Positions 40,366 through 46,927 of a stretch of 46,927 nt of DNA are shown piece by piece (positions within the stretch are counted from its first letter, which is position 1; each line of letters opens with the position of its first letter). The DNA is from Haloferax mucosum ATCC BAA-1512. GTDB lineage: Archaea > Halobacteriota > Halobacteria > Halobacteriales > Haloferacaceae. Location of the stretch: NCBI RefSeq assembly GCF_000337815.1, contig NZ_AOLN01000012.1, positions 1-46,927 of the forward strand, read 5' to 3'. The notes under the pieces are model-generated. The model saw nothing but the letters and a program-made list of their open reading frames with translations, was not told where the DNA came from and did no database searches. The translations under genes were made by a program, and so were the position numbers.

Positions 40366-41376
40366 ATGGATTGGTCCCCAAGCCGTCGGTTGCAACTTCG
40401 AATGGCGGCGTCACTCGCGGCGCTCGCCGTGTGTGTCCTCGCCGTCGGCATCGCAAGCGGTGTCGTCGTGTCGCTCATTTTAGTGAGCGCCGGACTCGTC
40501 TCCGAGTTCATCGCGTCCATCTCGCAGGTTACGTCCGCACGGTTCGCCGGAGGGATTATCGGCGGTTGCACACTGCTCGTTCTCTCTCTCGCTGTGTGGG
40601 GCGAACGCGAAGCTCCCACCCACGCAATCGCCTCCATCGGGGCGCGGCGTGCCGACGAGTCGGACTATCCGGAGTTGTTCGCGGTCGTTGACACCGTCTG
40701 CCGGCAAGCGGACGCACCGCGGCCCACGATATATCTGGTCCCGTCGGACTCGCCGCTCTCGTTTACCACCGGGTTCACGCCGCAGACTGCGCGGCTCGTC
40801 GTGAGCGAGCGGTTGCTGGACTGCCTCGACGCCGACGAACTCGAAGCCGTGGTCGCACACGAAATCTCCCACGTGAAAAACCGCGACGTGTCCGTGATGA
40901 CCGCGGCGGCGCTCCCAATCGGGGCCGCACATCGCGTCGTCACGTTACTCTCCGGGCCGACGCCGGGCGTCGAACACGGTCAGGTCAGTCGCGCAGATAT
41001 CCCGGACCTGTTTCTCACGCTCGGTCTCGTTCTCGTGTTGCCGGTGTGGCTCTGTGCGCACTTTCTTGCGGCGTCGCTGTCACGGGCGCGGGAGTTCGCG
41101 GCCGACCGCGGCGCGGTCGCAATCACGGGTAACCCGAACGCGCTCGCAACGGCGTTACAGATAATCGACGACCAACTTCCCGACCGACCCGAATCGGATA
41201 TTCGAACCCCGGAGCTATCGGCGTTTGCCATCGTCGAACCTGACCGAACCGAGCCGCGCGGGCTGTTTTCGGGCTTCCGGAAGCGACTCCGAAGGCCGTT
41301 TGAGACGCACCCGCGAACCGAGACCCGTCTCGAACGACTGCGAGCGATGGCGCGCTCGCAGGAACGGTCCGAATGA
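40366..41376 (+). CDS. HtpX-like membrane zinc metalloprotease (M48)
   Basis: 336 residues. Two N-terminal membrane helices (about 12-35 and 60-78), then the catalytic domain with zinc ligands His165 and His169 and catalytic Glu166 (HEISH), and the third ligand Glu243 (AREFAADRGA). A further hydrophobic segment lies at about 214-238. HtpX-type enzymes degrade misfolded membrane proteins. The ATG at 40366 has a TATA-like AAGCTATTTTTT about 25 bp upstream (leaderless). The stop overlaps the next gene by 4 bp (ATGA), so the pair is coupled. Confidence 0.88.
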   Translation: MDWSPSRRLQLRMAASLAALAVCVLAVGIASGVVVSLILVSAGLVSEFIASISQVTSARFAGGIIGGCTLLVLSLAVWGEREAPTHAIASIGARRADESDYPELFAVVDTVCRQADAPRPTIYLVPSDSPLSFTTGFTPQTARLVVSERLLDCLDADELEAVVAHEISHVKNRDVSVMTAAALPIGAAHRVVTLLSGPTPGVEHGQVSRADIPDLFLTLGLVLVLPVWLCAHFLAASLSRAREFAADRGAVAITGNPNALATALQIIDDQLPDRPESDIRTPELSAFAIVEPDRTEPRGLFSGFRKRLRRPFETHPRTETRLERLRAMARSQERSE

Positions 41377-42776
41377 GGAATCGGCTCCCGTCTCCCCGGC
41401 ATCTCGTCGGGTTCGCACTCGTCGTCGGGAGCAACCTCGTTCCGCTCGCTGGCATCGCGTTTTGGAACTGGGAGTTAGACGTTCTCTTGACGCTGTACTG
41501 GCTCGAAATACTGACGACAACGCTTTTCGCGGGGTCGAAGGCACTGTTCGCCGAGCGCGCATCGGCGGATGCGACCGGACGTGTGCAACCGCTTTCGGAA
41601 CTCACCGACAAGCGAGGCGGGCTACGCGTTCGAGCGGACTGGCCGCCGCTGTACGTCAGAAACGTTCCTTTCGCACTCGGAACTGTCGGTATCATCGGTG
41701 CCGTCTCTCTCGGCTACGGACTGTTTCTCGCGTTGCATCTCGCCGTGAGTCTCGAAACGGTTCGCTCGACCGGCGTCTTCCTGAGTATCGGCGCGCTCGT
41801 CGCCTCTCACGCGGTCTCGTTCCACACCGAGTACATCGGACGACGGGAGTACGAACACGTCTCGGCACGAATGATTGCCGCCACTCCGGCACGACAGACC
41901 GTGTTGTTGGTTCTTTTAGCGCCGTTCGTCCCCGCCGACGGTACTGCTGGTGGGGCCGTCCTCCTCGTGTTCGTCGTCGCGGCGAAACTGCTCTCGGAGT
42001 CGTACTCCTATCTGGTCGAACACGTCGGCTACGCTCCCGGTCGAATTTTCGAGCGTCTCTTCGAGACAGCCGACACGTCGAACCCGCCGCCGAGGGTCGA
42101 TGCGCCGGACGTGACCCCCGACGTTCGAATCCGAACGAGCACGCGAGCGGTGCTTCTCAGCTCGTTCGCGCCAATCGTTGCTGGACTCGCAAGTCGCCCT
42201 GCGTACATCGCTGGCGTCCTCTTCGTGCTGGGTCTCGTCGCGCTCGGTCCCGTCGTCATCGCCGTCACACTCGCCGTTCTCGCCGTCATCACGGCGGCGA
42301 AACTGACGGCTCACTACGTCCGATTCGGCGTCCTCGAATACCAACTTCGCGGGGACCACATCGTCGCGTACGACACGCTTTTCGACGAACCGCAGTGGCA
42401 GACGACCGTTGACGAAATCGACGACGCGTCGGTCGTGAACGCGATTCCCGACCGCCTTTTCGGAACCGGGCGGTTCTCGCTCACGGGACTCGACTCCGGT
42501 GGTCGGTCGGCCGTCACGCTCGGACCTGTCTCGGACCCTCACCGCGTCGCAGACGAGTTTTCGTTGCCCATCGACGACGTGTGCAGGCCGGAACCGGACC
42601 ACGTCGTACTCGCCGCCGCGTTCGTGCTGGCGGTGTGTTTTCTCGCCGTTCCCGTCGGGTTGTATCTGCTTCCGACTGTCGATACCGCGTCGGCGGTCAT
42701 CGTGACGATTCTCCTTGGGCCGTTTTTCCTGTTTATCGTCGGGCTGTTGGTCGTAAGCGGATTGTCGAGAGTCTGA
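41373..42776 (+). CDS. Multi-pass membrane protein with DUF6498-like N-terminus and PH-like C-terminal domain
   Basis: 467 residues. The N-terminal part (about 10-215) has six or so hydrophobic segments and the DUF6498-like beginning LVGFALVVGSNLVPLAGIAFWNWELDVLLTLYWLE. Residues about 255-310 add two membrane helices. Residues about 315-400 look like a bacterial PH-like (YdbS/YdbT) domain (VLEYQLRGDHIVAYDTLFDEPQWQTTVDEIDDASVV). Two final helices follow. It is co-translated with the HtpX-like protease and may act as its partner or substrate adaptor, which is inference. Confidence 0.75.
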   Translation: MRNRLPSPRHLVGFALVVGSNLVPLAGIAFWNWELDVLLTLYWLEILTTTLFAGSKALFAERASADATGRVQPLSELTDKRGGLRVRADWPPLYVRNVPFALGTVGIIGAVSLGYGLFLALHLAVSLETVRSTGVFLSIGALVASHAVSFHTEYIGRREYEHVSARMIAATPARQTVLLVLLAPFVPADGTAGGAVLLVFVVAAKLLSESYSYLVEHVGYAPGRIFERLFETADTSNPPPRVDAPDVTPDVRIRTSTRAVLLSSFAPIVAGLASRPAYIAGVLFVLGLVALGPVVIAVTLAVLAVITAAKLTAHYVRFGVLEYQLRGDHIVAYDTLFDEPQWQTTVDEIDDASVVNAIPDRLFGTGRFSLTGLDSGGRSAVTLGPVSDPHRVADEFSLPIDDVCRPEPDHVVLAAAFVLAVCFLAVPVGLYLLPTVDTASAVIVTILLGPFFLFIVGLLVVSGLSRV

Positions 42777-42889
42777 ACGATTGCGTGCGGACCGGCAACG
42801 CACGCGTCTTCGACGTTGTAATCCCGACATCGGAAGCCGTAGTGAGTCCCCGGTTGGTCGAATCTACTCTCACAGTCGAACGTGTGCAC

Positions 42890-44500
42890 TCAGTCGAACG
42901 TGTACGTTCGGTAGCGCCGAATCGCGTATCGGTACGACCCGTAGGACACGCCCGCGGTCACGAGTCCGTACAGTCCGATGAGTACACCGGGCAACACTGC
43001 GGTGGGGATGCCCTCGCTGACGAGATACAGCGTGGTGAAGTAACCGATGGTGGTGCCACCACCGACGATGAAGATATACAGGAGCAACACGAGCGTCGAG
43101 GGAACGACGGTCTCTGTGCCCCAGAACTCTCGTTCCTCGTAGATTGGGTACGCGGTACCGATACCGACCGCGAAGGCGGTTGCGGCGAGACACATCACGA
43201 CGCCGCCGAGTGCGAACCCGACGCCGTGCAGGGGCTTCGTCCCGAACGCAATCGACCCGAGCGACGCGACCACCGCGACCGGGGCACCGATGGCGAATCC
43301 AGCGAGTGCGCGCCCTCGGACGAGTGTCCGGGGGGTCGTCGCAGTGAGTAGGAGGAACGGAAGTTGCGGGCGCTCGTCTCCGAGTGGGTTGAGACCGAAC
43401 GTCGCCCCGGCGAGATACGTTGCGAGACCGATACCGGTTCCCGCGACGACCAGCCCTAAATAGTCGTCCAATCCCTGGAAGGCACTCGTTCCGACCGGTC
43501 CGATGAAAAATATGATGGTGATGAGATGTGAGAACTGTTGGGGATGGCGGACACCGCGAACCAAATGGCCCCACGCGATACGTCCTGATTGAGCCAGTGC
43601 GAGCGGTTTTGGTGCGGAGAACCCGCTTTCGGACCCCTTCGACTGCGCTGTGGCGGACCGAGAGCCGACGTCGGTAAACCAGAGCGCGGTCGCCTGCCGC
43701 GTCGCCACCGCGAGACCGACCGGCGTGAGCGCGAGGAGGACGAGTGCGACGACCGCCGCAGTCCACGAACTCGGTCGTGCGAGCGGCGTTCCGACGAACG
43801 CAAGCGAGACGTAATCGACGAGCGGCGCGAACGTAACCCTCGACAGGAGCGACCCAATCGAGATGTCCTCGCTGACGATGGCTTGGCCGACGAACTGTGA
43901 CCCGGCGACGAATACGAGTACGAGGGCACCGCCGACGATTTTGAGCATGCGCCGAATACCCGGGAGATACTGTAGTACGCGTAGGAACCCGATTCCGAGC
44001 GCGTAACCCCACACGGTCGCCCATCCCACGAGTGGAAGCAGGACCGCCGCGGCCGAAAGCGGGAGTGTCGGCGCGCCGAGTCCACTCGTAAACGCCGCGA
44101 CGAAGGCGGCTATCGGCAATCCGAACCAGAGCACGAGCCGGGACGTTTCAGCGACGAGCAGGCCGATAACCACCGCCCGCGGGTGAACCGTAGTCAGTAC
44201 GAATTCGCTGGCTTCGATGTCGCCGATGCGTTCGAACGTCCGCAACACGACAAGCACGAGCAGTGCCGCGGGGAGCACCGTCGTGGCCGGATCGAAAAAC
44301 GGAATCTCGGCGGCTGACTGGACGCTTCGACCGGCGACGTACGCTCCTGACGCTAAAAACAGCGTCATCACGCCGAAAAACAGCACCGAGAAGATGATAC
44401 CGATGACGCGGCGGGTCTCTTTGGTGTAGCCTCTGATGCTTCTGACGAACTCGGCGCGGCCGATTCGAAGGCCGTGACGAACGTCTCGTCGAAGCGTCAT
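42890..44500 (-). CDS. ABC-2-type exporter permease, haloarchaeal
   Basis: 536 residues with about 12 hydrophobic segments in two similar halves. The N-terminal cytoplasmic part (RHGLRIGRAEFVRSIRGYTKETRRV) resembles haloarchaeal ABC-2 permeases of Pfam-unassigned type. The last segments carry YPIYEEREFWGTETVVPSTLVLLLYI. Its start overlaps the ATPase gene by 4 bp, so the two make one exporter. Substrate unknown; drug, lipid or lantibiotic-like export are possible. Confidence 0.85.
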   Translation of the reverse strand: MTLRRDVRHGLRIGRAEFVRSIRGYTKETRRVIGIIFSVLFFGVMTLFLASGAYVAGRSVQSAAEIPFFDPATTVLPAALLVLVVLRTFERIGDIEASEFVLTTVHPRAVVIGLLVAETSRLVLWFGLPIAAFVAAFTSGLGAPTLPLSAAAVLLPLVGWATVWGYALGIGFLRVLQYLPGIRRMLKIVGGALVLVFVAGSQFVGQAIVSEDISIGSLLSRVTFAPLVDYVSLAFVGTPLARPSSWTAAVVALVLLALTPVGLAVATRQATALWFTDVGSRSATAQSKGSESGFSAPKPLALAQSGRIAWGHLVRGVRHPQQFSHLITIIFFIGPVGTSAFQGLDDYLGLVVAGTGIGLATYLAGATFGLNPLGDERPQLPFLLLTATTPRTLVRGRALAGFAIGAPVAVVASLGSIAFGTKPLHGVGFALGGVVMCLAATAFAVGIGTAYPIYEEREFWGTETVVPSTLVLLLYIFIVGGGTTIGYFTTLYLVSEGIPTAVLPGVLIGLYGLVTAGVSYGSYRYAIRRYRTYTFD

Positions 44501-45285
44501 TCGTCGGTCGCGCCAGCGGTGTTCGAAATCGGCGCGTCGGCGCTCGTCACCGCGAGGAACGCGTCTTCGAGGGTGCTTTCACCACCCGTCTCTACCCGAG
44601 ATTTCACCTCGTCTGGCGACCCTTCGGCGACGAGTTTCCCGTCGAAGAGGACGCCAACCTCGTCGGCAACCGCCTCGACGACCGGAAGAATGTGCGTCGA
44701 GAGGAACACGGTCGTCCCGTCGTCGGCGAAGTCAGTAATCGACTGGCGGATTTGCCGCGCCGCTCGGGGGTCTAACCCCGATGTGGGTTCGTCCAAGAAC
44801 AACACCTGTGGGTCGTGGAGGATGCTCTGGATGAACGCCGTCTTCTGTTTCATTCCCTTCGAGTACGCACTGATGCGCTTGTGTTCGTCGCCAGCGAGTC
44901 CGAACTGGTCGAGGTATTCGGAGATGCGCTTGTCGGCTGTCTCCGACGGGATGTCGCGGAGGTCGGCGGCGTATTCGAGTTGCTCACGGGCGCTGAATTC
45001 GTCGTACAGCGGCGGGGTTTCGGGGAGATAGCCGACCGCCGGGGCGAGTTCCCGTCGGTTCGTGATATCGCGGCCGCAGATGCGCGCCCTTCCCGACGTG
45101 GGTTGTGACAGGCCGGTTAAAAGACGCATCGTGGTCGTCTTTCCGGCACCGTTCGGGCCGAGAAATCCGTAGACGGTTCCGTCTGCAATCGACAGCGAAA
45201 GGCCGTCGAGTGCAACCGTAGAGCGGTACGTTTTCGTGAGGTCTATCGCCTCGATTGCGATGGGACCCGACCGTTTGGAGGGCAT
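44497..45285 (-). CDS. ABC-2-type exporter ATP-binding protein
   Basis: About 262 residues starting MPSKRSGPIAIEAIDLTKTY. Walker A GPNGAGKTT, Q-loop LPETPPLYDEF, signature SAYSKGMKQ and Walker B VLFLDEPTSGLD are all intact. The sub-family is that of CcmA/NatA-type exporters. The ATG at 45285 is chosen because the frame's first four codons before it are GC-rich; 45297 is an alternative. First gene of the two-gene operon. Confidence 0.92.
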   Translation of the reverse strand: MPSKRSGPIAIEAIDLTKTYRSTVALDGLSLSIADGTVYGFLGPNGAGKTTTMRLLTGLSQPTSGRARICGRDITNRRELAPAVGYLPETPPLYDEFSAREQLEYAADLRDIPSETADKRISEYLDQFGLAGDEHKRISAYSKGMKQKTAFIQSILHDPQVLFLDEPTSGLDPRAARQIRQSITDFADDGTTVFLSTHILPVVEAVADEVGVLFDGKLVAEGSPDEVKSRVETGGESTLEDAFLAVTSADAPISNTAGATDE

Positions 45286-45455
45286 AGGCGGCCCCACGTT
45301 TCAACTCAGACGGCCTAATGGTTGCGAACTGAAACTACCGAGAGAGACACAGGACCGGCGGAGACTCGTGCTTCGGAGCGTGCCGCAAGAGAACTGAGAC
45401 GGAAGAAAAGAATAAATTGGTGACGGCTGGCGAGCACTCAGAAGGTTCGTGAGCC

Positions 45456-45674
45456 TTACTGCCCCGTACTCGGTGTCCCTCCGAAGTTGAACGTCGAAGC
45501 GTCGGTCGTTTTTCCCACCTCGTCGATATCGTCAGACTGGGATTCACGAACGGTAACCGCCGCCACGTTGTTCATCAGTTCTTCGGCCTGCGTTGCCAAC
45601 TCGTCGGTTCCGTCAGAGACCTCCGAGAGCGACGTGGTCTGTTCTTCGGACGCGGCGGCGACTTCTCTCGGCAT
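45456..45674 (-). pseudogene. C-terminal fragment of a methyl-accepting transducer (Htr)
   Basis: About 73 residues. EVAAASEEQTTSLSEVSDGTDELATQAEELMNNV is the characteristic C-terminal helical end of haloarchaeal methyl-accepting signal transducers, including the Glu-Glu-Gln methylation-type site and heptads. The chemotaxis-signalling domain that must precede it is absent: the frame begins within the motif after unrelated sequence. It is therefore a truncated gene or the joint of a rearrangement. The short tail (STFNFGGTPSTGQ) is normal for a complete transducer end. Confidence 0.7.
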
Positions 45675-45814
45675 CCGTCACGTCGTCGTCTGCGGAGTGA
45701 GACTCAGCCCGTGACTGTTTCGTCCACTGGTCCGTGATTGTTTCGTTCACTGAGACGTTCCCACGCGTTATTTTTCGATTCAGTGCGTACGTTCGACTGC
45801 GGGGTAGACGAACA

Positions 45815-46261
45815 ATGAGTATCCGACGAAACCCCTTCGAAGAAATCGAGCGGCTCTTCGAGCGAATGAGCCGCGAGTTCGACGAAGCGTCCAAACGGTG
45901 GGAATCAGGCGGCGACTACGACGAGTGGGACACCGGACTCGAATCGATGGCGATAGACCTCGTCGAACACGACGACGAATTCGTCGCCACCGCGGACTTG
46001 CCGGGATTCGAGCGCGACGACGTTCGCATCGAGGTCACAGACCAGACGCTCACAATCGAGACCGAAAGCGAGCGAACGGTGGACGAAACAGACGAGCAGT
46101 ACCTACGGCACGAGCGACGCCACCGGTCGATGCGACGGTCGCTTCGACTCCCGGCCGAGATTCGGAAGGACGAGGCGAGCGCACGGATGAAAAATGGCGT
46201 CCTGAGCATCACGCTCCCCAAATTGGAAGCCGAAACGGCCCACCAAGTCGATATCGAGTGA
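45815..46261 (+). CDS. Small heat shock protein, Hsp20 family
   Basis: 148 residues. The N-terminal arm starts MSIRRNPFEEIERLFERMSREFD. The alpha-crystallin domain (about 48-140) shows MAIDLVEHDDEFVATADLPGFERDDVRIEV, with R-x-LRLPAEI and the GVLSITLPK signature near the end. It binds unfolding proteins as oligomers. It lacks the C-terminal I-x-I motif in its usual form. ATG 45815 is supported by a TATA-like GTTATTTTTC (45766-45775); an upstream extension to 45734 runs through that element. Confidence 0.9.
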   Translation: MSIRRNPFEEIERLFERMSREFDEASKRWESGGDYDEWDTGLESMAIDLVEHDDEFVATADLPGFERDDVRIEVTDQTLTIETESERTVDETDEQYLRHERRHRSMRRSLRLPAEIRKDEASARMKNGVLSITLPKLEAETAHQVDIE

Positions 46262-46466
46262 GTATCGACACGCGAACACTCTATTTTCGCGCGGTGACGC
46301 CTCGTGAGTCCCCGAGTCGGCTCTATCTGTCTCTGTCTCTCTGTGCGAAACTCTACTTCTGGCAGACGAACTATCACCACTCTCGTTCACCGGCGTCAAC
46401 GAGCTTCCCACAACCTCGGAAGGTGTATTTTGTTTATATCTTTTTGATAGTTCTAGGCCTGGATAT

Positions 46467-46607
46467 AATATAGTGGCTCTGTTGAAACCCACTTTCCGTC
46501 TTGCGATTTGTTGAGAGACTAGTTTTTACTGTGATCCACGGAAACTAGCCAGAAGGAGCGCTCTCTCCAATGTCAACGCTGAAGTATTTCAACAGAGCCA
46601 ATATAGT
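46467..46607. mobile_element. 125-bp MITE with 13-bp terminal inverted repeats and 8-bp target duplication
   Basis: The element occupies 46475-46599. It begins GGCTCTGTTGAAA and ends TTTCAACAGAGCC, exact 13-bp inverted repeats. It is flanked by identical 8-bp repeats AATATAGT (46467-46474 and 46600-46607), the target site duplication. The ends resemble IS6-family haloarchaeal elements, which also make 8-bp duplications, so such a transposase could have mobilised it. It has no coding capacity. The perfect duplication suggests a recent insertion. Confidence 0.85.
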
Positions 46608-46927
46608 TTAAGTAAGCCAAGTTAAGGGACGAACAAATCGCTGAATTAATCGGGAGAACTTGCAGACTACTCCGCAAGTTATGGTTAAGCAGATCTTCAA
46701 GGCTCTGCATCTCGTCGGTGGCTACGGGTATCAGACTGCACTCTGTTAACTGTTGAATGAAGTGTAATTGGAAATGAAATTCGCACCTCCAAATCCGAGT
46801 CGACACACTCATTATTCACTGGTAGATGGCCACAGAAGTGCAATATTGAAACTCTCGGTGACCAAACCAACTGTTTGATAGATTCAAACCGCGAAAGAGC
46901 CTACTAACTAGACAGTATCTGTTCAAT
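46608..46927. other. AT-rich right end of the window
   Basis: 320 bases without a recognised gene, markedly poorer in GC than the coding DNA. A 79-codon open frame on the minus strand (46573-46812) runs into the MITE and lacks acidic haloarchaeal composition, so it is not called. The region may be degraded mobile DNA or a boundary of an acquired segment. Confidence 0.4.

Overview
The window is from a halophilic archaeon. Its proteins are acidic and the coding DNA is GC-rich. It encodes archaeal or haloarchaeal markers: a TFIIB-type factor, deoxyhypusine synthase, type 2 isopentenyl-diphosphate isomerase, HTH-10 and DtxR-type regulators, and a methyl-accepting transducer remnant. Many genes have a TATA-like element about 25-30 bp before the start codon, the pattern of leaderless haloarchaeal transcripts. 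A compact phaR-phaP-phaE-phaC cluster points to a polyhydroxyalkanoate (PHA) producer, probably of the Haloferax/Halogeometricum lineage. That placement is inference. Housekeeping genes are mixed with patchier accessory pieces.

Layout. 0-5.7 kb: an aldehyde dehydrogenase, deoxyhypusine synthase, a 45-residue zinc-finger protein, an aerolysin-like (ETX/MTX2-type) protein with a divergent small partner, and a universal stress protein. 5.7-11.5 kb: the PHA region. PhaC, PhaE, PhaP and PhaR are on the minus strand; a MaoC-type enoyl-CoA hydratase, a conserved unknown, an SDR reductase (PhaB-like) and a winged-helix protein are on the plus strand. PhaB and the hydratase would make (R)-3-hydroxyacyl-CoA, PhaEC would polymerise it, PhaP would coat the granule and PhaR would control the operon. 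11.5-18.4 kb: two tandem VanZ-like membrane proteins, an Lrp/AsnC regulator, a cupin, a HyuA/HyuB pair and a zinc-ribbon mini-protein. 18.4-27.5 kb: two divergent PhoU-type regulators, a small membrane protein, two head-to-head gene remnants, a divergent Nramp-like transporter, a TRAM protein, a cysteine-free TFB, IPP isomerase, an HTH-10 regulator and a NifU-type Fe-S protein.

27.5-29.5 kb: an apparent metal-responsive locus. Four TTTAGG-N4-CCTAAA-like boxes lie between nifU and a two-gene operon, followed by a DtxR-family regulator whose metal ligands are largely substituted. 29.5-36 kb: an exporter-type ABC operon (surface protein, ATPase, two MacB/FtsX-like permeases), and upstream of it a membrane-anchored winged-helix regulator with nine calcium-binding-type repeats outside the cell. 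36-46.9 kb: a methyltransferase, a small acidic protein, a FilR1-like regulator, an EamA transporter, a membrane peptidase operon, an ABC-2 exporter pair, a transducer remnant, an Hsp20, and an AT-rich end carrying a 125-bp MITE with perfect 8-bp target duplications.

The observations most worth following are the ETX/MTX2-like protein and its partner, the metal-box locus with its altered DtxR protein, the PhaC-HhH fusion, the TFB without zinc-ribbon cysteines together with a palindrome shared with a neighbouring regulator gene, and the TSP3-repeat membrane regulator. No tRNA, rRNA or CRISPR array was recognised.
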